Assembly: GCF_913064665.1 (NCBI RefSeq)
Contig: NZ_CAJYBT010000016.1
Location: 1 to 64,000, forward strand
Length of the DNA stretch: 64,000 bases
Origin: an uncultured Thioclava sp.
GTDB taxonomy: Bacteria; Pseudomonadota; Alphaproteobacteria; Rhodobacterales; Rhodobacteraceae
Reading direction: 5' to 3'
Both the position numbers and the translations under genes were made by a program. Numbering within the stretch: the first letter of the stretch is position 1; the number at the start of each line of letters is the position of its first letter. The notes beneath the pieces are model-generated. The model had not been told where the DNA came from. It saw nothing but the letters and a program-made list of their open reading frames with translations, and searched no databases. Shown piece after piece: positions 36,213 to 44,497 of the stretch.

Positions 36213-36236
36213 GACTTTAAGTCAGTCTTGTTGACT
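36213..36236. promoter_or_regulatory. Dyads between petP and ilvE
   Basis: GACTTTAAGTC (36213-36223) is a perfect odd palindrome. AGTCA (36220-36224) and TGACT (36232-36236) form a second, overlapping dyad, with a -35-like TTGACT at 36231-36236 reading toward ilvE. The position, 23 bp before petP, suits autoregulation by the MarR-type protein, but this is inference. Confidence 0.45.
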
Positions 36237-36344
36237 ATCCAAGACTCAACTGCTAGCGAACGACAGTTTCTGCGCAAGAAAATGCCCATATCGGACCTAA
36301 CTTGCGCAACATTCGTAAATCGGTGTAACGCCAAGGAGGGTGAA

Positions 36345-37214
36345 ATGGCCGGGGCCTATGATGATCGCGACGGCAAGATCTGGATGGACGGGAAGATGGT
36401 GGAGTGGCGTGACGCCAATGTCCATATTCTGACCCACGCGCTGCATTACGCGTCCTCGGTATTCGAAGGCGAGCGCTGTTACAACGGCACGATCTTCAAA
36501 TCGCGTCTGCATTCCGAGCGTCTGCTCAAGTCGGGTCAACTGCTGGACATGACGATCCCCTATTCGGTCGATGAGATCGAAGAGGCGAAATACGCGATGC
36601 TCAAGGCCAATGGCTGGACCGATGCCTATGTGCGTGTCGTGGCATGGCGGGGCGCGGGCGATGACATGGGTGTCTCGGCGCGACGCAACCCGGTGCGGAT
36701 GGCCGTGGCTGGTTGGGAATGGGGCAACTATTACGGAGATGCCAAAACCAAGGGCGCCAAGCTGGACATCGCGAAATGGCGTCGCCCCGATCCGCGCACC
36801 ATCCCGGTCGAAGCCAAGGCGGCGGGTCTTTACATGATCTGCACCATGTCCAAGCATATCGCCGAGGATAAGGGCTGCTCGGACGCGCTGTTCATGGATT
36901 ATCGCGGCTATGTGGCCGAGGCGACGGGGGCCAATATCTTCTTCGTCAAGGATGGCGAGGTTCACACGCCACTGGCCGATTGCTTCCTCAACGGGATCAC
37001 CCGGCAGACCGTGATCGGCCTGCTCAAGGATAAGGGCATCACCGTGCATGAGCGCCGCATCGAGCCGTCCGAACTGGCCGGGTTCGAGCAGTGCTGGCTC
37101 ACCGGCACCGCCGCCGAGGTGACGCCCGTGGGTCAGATCGGGGACTTCCACTTTGAGGTGGGCGCGTTGACGCGCGACATTTCCGAAACCTACGAGAAAC
37201 TCGTGCGCAGCTGA
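36345..37214 (+). CDS. ilvE: Branched-chain amino-acid aminotransferase
   Basis: PLP-dependent class IV aminotransferase for the last step of leucine, isoleucine and valine synthesis. Family features: HALHYASSVFEGERCY, the lysine-bearing VEAKAAGLYM segment, and EATGANIFFV. Length is 289 residues from ATG 36345, which follows AAGGAGGG; the open frame from 36144 overlaps petP and is not used. A strong terminator follows. Confidence 0.95.
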   Translation: MAGAYDDRDGKIWMDGKMVEWRDANVHILTHALHYASSVFEGERCYNGTIFKSRLHSERLLKSGQLLDMTIPYSVDEIEEAKYAMLKANGWTDAYVRVVAWRGAGDDMGVSARRNPVRMAVAGWEWGNYYGDAKTKGAKLDIAKWRRPDPRTIPVEAKAAGLYMICTMSKHIAEDKGCSDALFMDYRGYVAEATGANIFFVKDGEVHTPLADCFLNGITRQTVIGLLKDKGITVHERRIEPSELAGFEQCWLTGTAAEVTPVGQIGDFHFEVGALTRDISETYEKLVRS

Positions 37215-37235
37215 TGTCTGTGCACCTGAAATGAC

Positions 37236-37264
37236 AAAGGGCGCGCCATTAGGTGCGCCCTTTT
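37236..37264 (+). terminator. Terminator after ilvE
   Basis: AAAGGGCGC (37236-37244) pairs perfectly with GCGCCCTTT (37255-37263), extended inward to a 12-bp stem with loop ATTA, and ends in TTTT. On the other strand the stem also starts with AAAA, so it can work for both directions. Confidence 0.9.
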
Positions 37265-37286
37265 GATATTCAAATCATAGATCGGC

Positions 37287-37472
37287 CTAGACCTCTTCGT
37301 GCCGCTCGATGCGCAGAAATTGCGTAACGCGCGCACCCGATTCCCCATGCGAGCGCTTGGACAAATCTTGCACGGCGGGATGGACGCCTTCCTTGCGCTG
37401 CAAAGTGAGAAAACGCTGTAAACGGGCGCTCTCCGAGGCCGGTTTTGCGTGGTCAATAACGTGACGCGACAT
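37287..37472 (-). CDS. Small basic/acidic unknown protein
   Basis: A 61-residue protein, charged and without hydrophobic helices (it starts MSRHVIDHAKPASESARLQR and ends RIERHEEV). It is not recognised. AGAGGAG lies before ATG 37472, and a perfect TATAAT on the minus strand (37507-37512) lies 35 bp upstream, though no good -35 is seen at the right distance. Its own terminator may be the shared hairpin at 37236. A real but uncharacterised gene is likely. Confidence 0.55.
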   Translation of the reverse strand: MSRHVIDHAKPASESARLQRFLTLQRKEGVHPAVQDLSKRSHGESGARVTQFLRIERHEEV

Positions 37473-37566
37473 CGCTTTGGCTCCTCTAATCATTGCTGGA
37501 AGCCTCATTATAACAGACTTTGACCGAGTCGGCATGCGTTAGATCAAGACGCTCACATCTGCGCCC

Positions 37567-38508
37567 TCAGGCTTGCGGCGTGCCCGCCTTGCGCGCGCGC
37601 CGCCGCTCCAGCCCCAATTGCCGCTCGCGCCAGATAATCAAAATGCCCGCGCTGATCACCAGTCCGGCGCCGCTTAGGGTCCACGCAGTCGGTACCTCGT
37701 TGAAAATCGCATAGCCAATCGCCAGCGCAAACAACATCGAGGCGTAATCGAACGGCGCAATCAGCGACGCATCGGCAAAGCGGTAGGCCGAGGTCAGCAT
37801 GATCTGCCCCGTGCCGCCGATCAGCCCCGCCACGATCAACAAGATCGCCTCGCGCGGGGTCGGCAACACCCAGCCAAACGGGATCGAGGCAAGCGATAAC
37901 AGGGTGGCGGTGATCGAGAACCAAAACACGATGGCCGAGGTGCGTTCGGTTCCCACCATCCGGCGAATCTGGATTTGTGCCAGCGCGGCACAGGTGGCCC
38001 CCGCTAGCGCAAGTGCTGCGCCAAATGCCTCGACCCCTTGGGCCGGACCCGATCCGCCCAGCCGCGGCCACAGCACGACCAACACCCCCGCAAGCCCCAA
38101 ACCCACGGCAGAAAACCGAAACAGCCGCACCGTTTCGCGCAAGAACAGCGCGGCAAACACCACTGTCAACAAGGGCGCGGCATAGCCCAAAGCCGTGGCT
38201 TCGGGCAGCGGCAGATAGGCGAGAGAGGCGAAACTCAGCGCCATTGCCGTGGTGCCAATCACCCCGCGCATCACATGATTGATCGGTTTTCTCACGCGCA
38301 GACCACCGCGCAATTCATGCCGCCACGCCAGCCAGACAAGCAGCGGCACCATCCCGAAGGCCGAGCGGAAAAACACCGCTTCACCGGGCGGGATCGTGTC
38401 TGAGACCGCCTTGATGATCGCCTGCATGATGACAAACGCGATCACTGTTCCCAGTTTCAAGGTGATGCCCAAGAACGGTGACGGTGTGGAAATGGCGGGG
38501 CTGCTCAT
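37567..38508 (-). CDS. DMT-family (EamA) transporter
   Basis: 313-residue inner-membrane protein with ten hydrophobic helices in two EamA repeats (repeat 1 about 15-145, repeat 2 about 160-295). The C-terminal tail is strongly basic (ERRRARKAG). Members export or import small metabolites; the substrate is unknown. ATG 38508 gives the usual family length. It is followed 94 bp upstream of its stop side by the small unknown gene and lies 50 bp after queG, probably co-transcribed. Confidence 0.9.
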   Translation of the reverse strand: MSSPAISTPSPFLGITLKLGTVIAFVIMQAIIKAVSDTIPPGEAVFFRSAFGMVPLLVWLAWRHELRGGLRVRKPINHVMRGVIGTTAMALSFASLAYLPLPEATALGYAAPLLTVVFAALFLRETVRLFRFSAVGLGLAGVLVVLWPRLGGSGPAQGVEAFGAALALAGATCAALAQIQIRRMVGTERTSAIVFWFSITATLLSLASIPFGWVLPTPREAILLIVAGLIGGTGQIMLTSAYRFADASLIAPFDYASMLFALAIGYAIFNEVPTAWTLSGAGLVISAGILIIWRERQLGLERRRARKAGTPQA

Positions 38509-38558
38509 ATCTGCTGCCTTATCAGATGCGCCCGCCAATGCCAGAGCCCGCGCGCAAT

Positions 38559-39587
38559 TTAGTCCCCAAGCTGGGACAGCGCCCAAGACGCGGCCTCGGC
38601 CACAGTGGGATTGGTGTCACTGAGATGCGCGCGCGCGGCACCAGCCAAGGTGCGATCGTGAGAATTTCCAATCGCATATAGCACATTGCGTAAGAACCGA
38701 TCGCGCCCGATTCGCTTGATCGGCGAGCCGGAAAACCGCGCGCGAAAGGCGGCGTCATCCAGCGCCGCCAATTCGGCCAAGGGAGGCGCGCCGACCCCGC
38801 CATGATAGCGCGCCTCACGCGCGGTGGCCGCGAACTTGTTCCACGGGCAGGCGGCAAGACAATCGTCGCAGCCATAAATCCGGTTGCCCATCTTGGCGCG
38901 CAATTCCAGATCAATCGGCCCGCTATGTTCAATCGTGAGATAGGAAATGCAGCGCCGCGCATCGAGCTGGAAGGGCGCGGGAAAGGCTTGCGTCGGGCAG
39001 ATATCCAGACAGGCGGTGCAATTGCCGCAATGCTCGATCTCGGGCGCATCAGGTGCCAACGCCAGTGTGGTGAAAATCGCGCCGAGGAAAAACCAGTTGC
39101 CCAGATCGCGCGCCAACAGATTGGTGTGCTTGCCCTGCCAACCCAATCCCGCCGCCTGCGCCAGCGGTTTCTCCATCACCGGCGCGGTATCGACGAACAC
39201 CTTGATCTCCCCCTCGGGCGCTTGTTCGAGCAACCAGCGCCCGACCCGTTTCAGCCGCTTCTTCACCAGATCATGATAATCGCGCCCCTGCGCATAGGCG
39301 GAAATTACGCCCTGATCGCGCCGCTTTAACAGCGCCAGCGGGTCATAGTCAGGCGTATAGCTCTCGGCCAACATCAGAACCGAGCGCGCCTGCGGCCACA
39401 GCGCCGCCGGATCGCCCCGCCACGCGCGCCGTTCCTCCATCCAGCCCATCTGGCCGTGCATCCCTGCGCCGACAAACGCCTCAAGCCGCGCCGCCGCCTG
39501 CGGGATCGCATCGGGCCGCGTCACGCGCGCCTTGGAAAACCCTTCCTCAAGCGCTTTGGCCACCAGCCGTGATTTCAAATCCTCCAC
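38559..39587 (-). CDS. queG: Epoxyqueuosine reductase
   Basis: Cobalamin-dependent last step of queuosine synthesis in tRNA. It has two 4Fe-4S ferredoxin motifs, [12 protein letters not shown] (187-198) and [10 protein letters not shown], the likely proton donor D133 in [11 protein letters not shown], and a C-terminal HEAT-like repeat ([13 protein letters not shown]). 342 residues with a GTG start at 39587. The gene lies between a GST and a DMT transporter gene with no other queuosine gene nearby. Confidence 0.95.
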   Translation of the reverse strand: MEDLKSRLVAKALEEGFSKARVTRPDAIPQAAARLEAFVGAGMHGQMGWMEERRAWRGDPAALWPQARSVLMLAESYTPDYDPLALLKRRDQGVISAYAQGRDYHDLVKKRLKRVGRWLLEQAPEGEIKVFVDTAPVMEKPLAQAAGLGWQGKHTNLLARDLGNWFFLGAIFTTLALAPDAPEIEHCGNCTACLDICPTQAFPAPFQLDARRCISYLTIEHSGPIDLELRAKMGNRIYGCDDCLAACPWNKFAATAREARYHGGVGAPPLAELAALDDAAFRARFSGSPIKRIGRDRFLRNVLYAIGNSHDRTLAGAARAHLSDTNPTVAEAASWALSQLGD

Positions 39588-39604
39588 GGCCTCTTCCTCT
39601 TGAT

Positions 39605-39640
39605 GAAAATATCCCGGGGGTCTGGGGGCAGCGCCCCCAG
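39605..39640. repeat. Rhodobacteraceae-type intergenic palindromic repeat
   Basis: CTGGGGGC (39622-39629) pairs with GCCCCCAG (39633-39640) around AGC, preceded by GATGAAAATATCCCGGGGG. I recognise this combination as a common dispersed intergenic element of Rhodobacteraceae. It lies in the 63-bp gap between the GST gene and queG and may also act as a transcription-modulating hairpin. Confidence 0.65.
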
Positions 39641-39650
39641 CCTGAGCGTC

Positions 39651-40316
39651 TTAGAAATCCAGCTCGCCATATTGCGGCGCGGGCGGCATGCCCGACAGTT
39701 GATCGGCCAGAAGCGAGCGGAAGGCCGGGCGCGATTTGATCTTCGCGTACCAATCCTTCACCGCCTCGGATCGGTTCCAGTCCACATCCGAGATGTAATC
39801 GAGACAGCTCAGATGCGCGGCGGCGGCGAAATCGGCCAGCGTCATCACATCGCCCGCGAGCCAGCGGCGCTGATCGAGCAGCCAGCCCATGTAATCGAGG
39901 TGAAATTTGATCGCCGAGAGGCCAGATTTCACAGCCTTACTGTCGGGATAGCCCTCTTTGCGGACCTTTTTCCAGACCCGTTCGCCCATCACCTTGCTGG
40001 TCACTTCGGCGTTGAATTTATCGTCAAACCACGCGCACAGACGGCGCACCTCGTAGCGCCCGGTCGCATCGCGCGGCATTAAAGGGGCCTCGGGGTAGCG
40101 CTCGTCGATATATTCGCAGATCGCCTGACTTTCGGCCATCACCATGCCGTCCATCTTGAGCACCGGCACTTTGCCCGCCGGGTTGCGGCGCAGGAAATCG
40201 GCCTGCTGCTCCCAATAGCGTTCTTCGACCAGTTCGACCTCAAGCTTCTTTTCAGCCAGCGTCAGGCGAACCTTGCGGCAATAGGGGGATAGCGCAACAT
40301 GATAGAGGCGGATCAT
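39651..40316 (-). CDS. Glutathione S-transferase family protein
   Basis: 221-residue GST-fold protein. N-terminal thioredoxin-like domain: MIRLYHVALSPYCRKVRLTL with the SPYCRKVR motif, then PAGKVPVLKMDG and ESQAICEYIDERYP; C-terminal helical domain with LAGDVMTLADFAAAAHLSCL. The cysteine in SPYC is at the usual catalytic position of omega- or beta-like classes. Substrate unknown. ATG 40316 opens the fold; the longer frame begins in the upstream gap. Confidence 0.9.
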   Translation of the reverse strand: MIRLYHVALSPYCRKVRLTLAEKKLEVELVEERYWEQQADFLRRNPAGKVPVLKMDGMVMAESQAICEYIDERYPEAPLMPRDATGRYEVRRLCAWFDDKFNAEVTSKVMGERVWKKVRKEGYPDSKAVKSGLSAIKFHLDYMGWLLDQRRWLAGDVMTLADFAAAAHLSCLDYISDVDWNRSEAVKDWYAKIKSRPAFRSLLADQLSGMPPAPQYGELDF

Positions 40317-40420
40317 CGGTGGCGGTCTCGCATCTCGTTTCGGGATGCCTCCCTGATAGCGAGGCCCGCGCGCAGGTTCAATGGGGCGGAGCATCACACG
40401 GGCGCGCTCGCGCTTGGCAG

Positions 40421-40462
40421 GCGGGGCCTCCGGCGGGAGTATTTAGGGCTAGATGAAAGGGG
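40421..40462. repeat. Second Rhodobacteraceae-type intergenic repeat
   Basis: GCCTCCGGCGGGAGTATTT followed by a short AT stretch and GATGAAAG is another short element I recognise from many intergenic regions of this family. CCTCCGGCGGGAG contains a small stem. It lies between recR and the GST gene, just after the recR stop side on the minus strand. Confidence 0.6.
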
Positions 40463-40466
40463 GCGA

Positions 40467-41066
40467 TCAGAACGCTTTGCGGGCGCGCAATGCGGCCTGA
40501 ATCGTGCCATCGTCAAGGTAGTCCAGCTCGCCCCCGATGGGCACGCCTTGCGCGAGGCTGGTGACGGCCACCCCCATCGGTTCGAGCGCCTCGGCGATGT
40601 AATGGGCGGTGGTTTGACCCTCGACAGTGGCGTTGAGTGCAAGGATGACTTCGCGGATTCCCTCGAATTGAATGCGCGCGATCAGGTCGGGGATGCGTAG
40701 CTCTTCGGGGCCGATGGCATCGAGCGCAGACAGGGTGCCGCCCAGCACATGGTAGCGTCCCTTGAAGGCGTGGCCGCGCTCCATTGCCCAGAGATCAGCA
40801 ACATCCTCGATCACGCAAAGTTCGCCGATGGCGCGGCGCTCGTCCTCGCAGATCGCGCAGACCGGTTGGCCCGAAATATTGCCGCAGCGCGCACATTCGC
40901 GGGCGTTGCGTGCGACATCGGCCATCACTTCGGCCAGCGGGGCCATCAGTTGCGCGCGCTTGGAGATCAGGTGCAGCACCGCGCGGCGTGCCGAGCGCGG
41001 CCCAAGGCCGGGCAGCCGCGCCATCAGCGCGATCAGCCCCTCGATGTCGTCGCGCCCTTGGGTCAT
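40467..41066 (-). CDS. recR: Recombination protein RecR
   Basis: 199-residue protein for gap repair with RecF/RecO. HhH region [16 protein letters not shown], zinc finger [16 protein letters not shown], then a Toprim domain with [15 protein letters not shown] and [24 protein letters not shown] 41066 is the start of the conserved part. It lies 16 bp after ybaB in the classical dnaX-ybaB-recR operon. Confidence 0.97.
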   Translation of the reverse strand: MTQGRDDIEGLIALMARLPGLGPRSARRAVLHLISKRAQLMAPLAEVMADVARNARECARCGNISGQPVCAICEDERRAIGELCVIEDVADLWAMERGHAFKGRYHVLGGTLSALDAIGPEELRIPDLIARIQFEGIREVILALNATVEGQTTAHYIAEALEPMGVAVTSLAQGVPIGGELDYLDDGTIQAALRARKAF

Positions 41067-41082
41067 GGGGTGCGCCGTCCGA

Positions 41083-41427
41083 TCAACCGGGAAGTTCCAT
41101 ATTTTCGGGCAGGCCCATCTCGCGCAGCAGGCGGCGTTGCTCTTCGCTCTCGCGCTCTTTGGCCTTGGCTTGGGTGTCTTTGATCGCCGCAAGGATCAGG
41201 TCTTCGACGACTTCCTTTTCCGAAGCTTGCAGGATCGAGGGATCGATCGACAGCCCCGTCAGCTCGCCCTTGGCGGTGGCGCGTGCCTGCACCAGACCGG
41301 CACCGGCCTCGCCGATAACGACGATGGAATTCAGCTCGGATTGCAGCTGCGCCATCTTTTCCTGCATTTCCTTGGCGGCCTTCATCATTTTGGCCATATC
41401 GCCCATCGCGCCCAGTCCCTTGAACAT
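41083..41427 (-). CDS. ybaB: YbaB/EbfC nucleoid-associated protein
   Basis: 114-residue DNA-binding protein of the YbaB/EbfC family: N-terminal helix with [20 protein letters not shown], central strands ([21 protein letters not shown]) and a helical C terminus. Conserved position between dnaX and recR supports the call. It forms tweezer-like dimers on DNA in other bacteria. Confidence 0.95.
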   Translation of the reverse strand: MFKGLGAMGDMAKMMKAAKEMQEKMAQLQSELNSIVVIGEAGAGLVQARATAKGELTGLSIDPSILQASEKEVVEDLILAAIKDTQAKAKERESEEQRRLLREMGLPENMELPG

Positions 41428-41497
41428 CGCTGTCTCCTGTTAGATCGTTTTGTCTCAGATACGCATGGGCAGGGCTGTGAACAAGGTCTCGCCGGGC

Positions 41498-43231
41498 TTA
41501 GCTATCTTCGAACGGGTCCCATTCGTCATCAACCTCGGGCAGGGCCTCGGTGGCGATTTCGGCGTTGAGGGCTGCGGCATCGGTGATCTCGTCAAATTTG
41601 GCCTGCGGGAAAACCTCAAAGATCGCGGCGACCAGCGGGTTATGCATCGCCTCGGCCTTGGCCTGATCCATCTGCGCGGTTTTCACCTCGGCGATGGTAT
41701 CCGCCCCCCCCTCAGACACCACCGAGACGCCCCAGCGTTCGCCCGTCCAACCTTGAAGCCGTGCGGCCAAGGTCGCGGCGAGATCGCGTGAGGCGCGCTC
41801 GGTCGGTTGAAACTCGATCCGGCCGGGGCGGTACTGCACGAGGCGCAGGTTGCTTTCGACTTCGAGCAGCAGCGTCATGTCGCGCATCCGCGCGATCAAA
41901 TCGACCACATCGTCAAAGCTGGCAAAGCGCGCCAGCGCGTCGGGGGCCTCAGCCGGGCTTGCCTGCGCCACAGCTACTGCCCCACCGCCCGCGCGCCGGG
42001 CCCGCAGGGTTGCGCCATGCACCGGGCTGGTCGAGGGCGCAGCCCCGCGCCCGGCGGCTTGGGTGTTCGCCCCGGGGCCTTGCTGGATCTTGCGGATCAG
42101 CGTGTCGGGATCGGGCAGATCGGAGACATGCGTCATGCGGATCAGTGCCATCTCGGTTGCCATCATCGTGTTGGGCGCGCCCGCGACTTCCTCGATGGAT
42201 TTCAGCAACATCTGCCATAGCCGCGTCAGCACCCGCATCGGGATTGCGCCGGCCATTTCCTGCCCGCGCTTGCGCTCGTCCGGGGGCACGGTCGGGTCTT
42301 CGGCGGCTTCGGGCGTGACCTTGATCACCGACACCCAATGGGTGATTTCGGCCAAGTCGCGCAGGATCGCCATCGGGTCAGCGCCATCGGCATATTGCGC
42401 GGATAGTTCGGTCAGCGCCTCGGCAGCTTGACCGTGCAAGATCATGTCAAACAGATCGAGCACCCGGCCGCGATCGGCCAGCCCCAGCATCGCGCGCACC
42501 TGCTCGGCGGTGGTCTCGCCCGCGCCATGCGCAATCGCCTGATCGAGCAGCGACATCGCATCGCGCACCGACCCTTCGGCCGCGCGCGTAATCAACGCCA
42601 ATGCGTCTTGCGCGATCTGCGCGCTTTCAAGCTCGGCGATTTTGCGCAGGTGATCCATCATCACCTCGGGCTCGATCCGGCGCAAATCAAAGCGCTGGCA
42701 GCGTGACAGAACCGTCACGGGCACCTTGCGAATTTCGGTCGTGGCAAAGATGAATTTCACATGCGCGGGCGGTTCTTCGAGCGTCTTCAAAAGCGCGTTG
42801 AAGGCGCTTGTCGACAGCATGTGCACTTCGTCGATGATATAGACTTTGTAGCGCGCCGAGGCTGCCCGGTAATGCACCGACTCGATGATTTCACGAATAT
42901 CGCCAACCCCGGTGCGCGAGGCGGCGTCCATCTCCATCACATCGACATGACGCCCCTCGGCGATGGCAATGCAATTCTCGCATTGATCGCAGGGCTCGGT
43001 CGTCGGGGTGCCCTTGCCATCCGGGCCGATGCAGTTCAGCCCCTTGGCGATGATGCGCGCGGTGGTGGTTTTGCCGGTGCCGCGAATGCCCGTCATGATA
43101 AAGGCCTGCGCGATGCGATCCGCAGCAAACGCGTTTTTCAGCGTGCGCACCATCGGTTCCTGACCGATCAGATCGGCAAAGGTCGCGGGGCGGTATTTGC
43201 GCGCGAGGACCTGGTATTGAGTTTCGCTCAT
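41498..43231 (-). CDS. dnaX: DNA polymerase III subunits gamma/tau
   Basis: Clamp-loader ATPase, 577 residues. Walker A GIRGTGKTTTARIIAKGL, a zinc module with cysteines in CIGPDG, CDQC and ENC, Walker B DEVHMLSTSAFNALLKTLEEPP and sensor-1 sequence ILSRCQRFDLRR (here VLSRCQRF). A proline/alanine-rich region (about 385-440) leads to the tau-type C-terminal domain. I noticed no A AAA AAG slippery heptamer of the E. coli kind. ATG 43231 begins the conserved MSETQYQVLARKYRP. Confidence 0.97.
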   Translation of the reverse strand: MSETQYQVLARKYRPATFADLIGQEPMVRTLKNAFAADRIAQAFIMTGIRGTGKTTTARIIAKGLNCIGPDGKGTPTTEPCDQCENCIAIAEGRHVDVMEMDAASRTGVGDIREIIESVHYRAASARYKVYIIDEVHMLSTSAFNALLKTLEEPPAHVKFIFATTEIRKVPVTVLSRCQRFDLRRIEPEVMMDHLRKIAELESAQIAQDALALITRAAEGSVRDAMSLLDQAIAHGAGETTAEQVRAMLGLADRGRVLDLFDMILHGQAAEALTELSAQYADGADPMAILRDLAEITHWVSVIKVTPEAAEDPTVPPDERKRGQEMAGAIPMRVLTRLWQMLLKSIEEVAGAPNTMMATEMALIRMTHVSDLPDPDTLIRKIQQGPGANTQAAGRGAAPSTSPVHGATLRARRAGGGAVAVAQASPAEAPDALARFASFDDVVDLIARMRDMTLLLEVESNLRLVQYRPGRIEFQPTERASRDLAATLAARLQGWTGERWGVSVVSEGGADTIAEVKTAQMDQAKAEAMHNPLVAAIFEVFPQAKFDEITDAAALNAEIATEALPEVDDEWDPFEDS

Positions 43232-43294
43232 CGGGGCTCCGGCCTGTGGTTTGGGCGTTAGACTATGCGCCACCGCGTGTGAGGTCCAGCCGGG

Positions 43295-44206
43295 TCATTC
43301 CCATTCCATCTGCGAAAACACGGCCTGCGCGTTGCGTTTGGCCAGCATGTCGAAATCTTGCAGATAGCTGAACGCGGATTGATCCACCTCGACCGAGCCG
43401 ATGATCTCGCCGCCGCCCTCGATATAGCTGGCCATCTCGGTGCGCAGGTTGGTTAGGTAATCGTAGGTATCATGGCGCGCGGTGGCCAGTTCGGTGGCGG
43501 GGCCGTGACCGGGCACGACCACCTTGGGGTTATGGGCGGCCATGTCATCAAAGGCCGCAACCCAGCCCTTTGACGATGACATGTCCAACACGCCCAGAAT
43601 GCGCCCGACAAAAACAATATCGCCGGTGAACATCACAGATTGCGCGGGTAGCCAGACATAGCTGTCGCCCGGGGTGTGAGCGGGGCCGGGGTGGGTGATC
43701 TCGATCTCGCGCCCGCCAAGGGTCAAGCTGTGGTGTTCGCCAAAGCTGATATCGGCATAGGCGGGCGTGGTTCCCGCCAGCGCCGCCTTGCCCATCAGCG
43801 CGTCAAGCACCGTCAATTCCATTGAGCCGCGCGCCTTCTGATCGGCCACCGCATCATCCGAGGCGATCACCTGCGCGCCCTGCGCCTGCCAATAGCTATT
43901 GCCCAGCCAGCGATGATCCTGCCCGCCGGTATTGATGACATATGTCACCGGCTGATCGGTCAGCGTTTTGATGACCTCATCCAGCGCCTGCGCCCCTTTG
44001 AACGAGGCCCCCGCATCCACCAGCACCGCGCCGGCATCGGTCACGATCAACCCAAACGTCGCGTTATTACCAAGGTTCTCGGCGTCACGCTGCCCGAACG
44101 GGCCCTGAATGGCGTAAGTGCCGGGGGCTACTTCGGTGCTGTGCAGGGTTTGCGCCGCCAGCGGCAGCGGCAGCAGGGCCAGCAAGGCCAGAACGAAACG
44201 CTTCAT
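43295..44206 (-). CDS. Secreted MBL-fold protein with degenerate first metal motif
   Basis: 303-residue periplasmic protein with signal peptide (MKRFVLALLALLPLPLAAQ). The metallo-beta-lactamase fold is clear: LIVTDAGAVLVDAGAS, HPGPAHTPGDSYVWLP, FTGDIVFVGRI and VVPGHGPAT. But the HxHxDH motif is replaced by TGGQDH at 93-98, so two histidines of the first zinc site are missing while D97/H98 remain. It resembles SoxH/quinoprotein-associated hydrolases. Enzymatic activity is uncertain. It lies 63 bp upstream of dnaX on the same strand. Confidence 0.82.
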   Translation of the reverse strand: MKRFVLALLALLPLPLAAQTLHSTEVAPGTYAIQGPFGQRDAENLGNNATFGLIVTDAGAVLVDAGASFKGAQALDEVIKTLTDQPVTYVINTGGQDHRWLGNSYWQAQGAQVIASDDAVADQKARGSMELTVLDALMGKAALAGTTPAYADISFGEHHSLTLGGREIEITHPGPAHTPGDSYVWLPAQSVMFTGDIVFVGRILGVLDMSSSKGWVAAFDDMAAHNPKVVVPGHGPATELATARHDTYDYLTNLRTEMASYIEGGGEIIGSVEVDQSAFSYLQDFDMLAKRNAQAVFSQMEWE

Positions 44207-44278
44207 ATGTCTCTCCCTTTGGCGCGAAACTATCCGCGCGCTGCCTTGGCTCGCAAGTGTCATGATGAAGCAGGGAAA

Positions 44279-44381
44279 GGGTGAGAGGCTGGACAGCGAC
44301 CCAAGCGGGGCTCGTTGCGGCTGCTTCCTTCCGGATCTGACCGGGTTGGCGAGGCGCTCGCCCGCGCCAACCTCTCACGGG
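44279..44381 (-). ncRNA. ffs: Signal recognition particle RNA (4.5S/ffs)
   Basis: On the minus strand the conserved SRP domain-IV hairpin reads GGTCAGATCCGGAAGG followed by AAGCAGCC (44319-44342). The ends pair: GTGAGAGGTTGG at the 5' side (to 44378) with CCAGCCTCTCAC at the 3' side (from 44281). About 100 nt, the usual bacterial short form; exact ends are estimated. It binds Ffh and targets nascent membrane proteins. Confidence 0.93.
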
Positions 44382-44497
44382 GGGATATAGGGGTAGGCGC
44401 GCGGATTCGCAACCCGTTTGAGCAGCGCGAAATTTGGTGCCTTGGGGTGGTTCACGGCGCTGCGCGCCCCCATCTCTTTATACTCAGGAGGTGCCAT

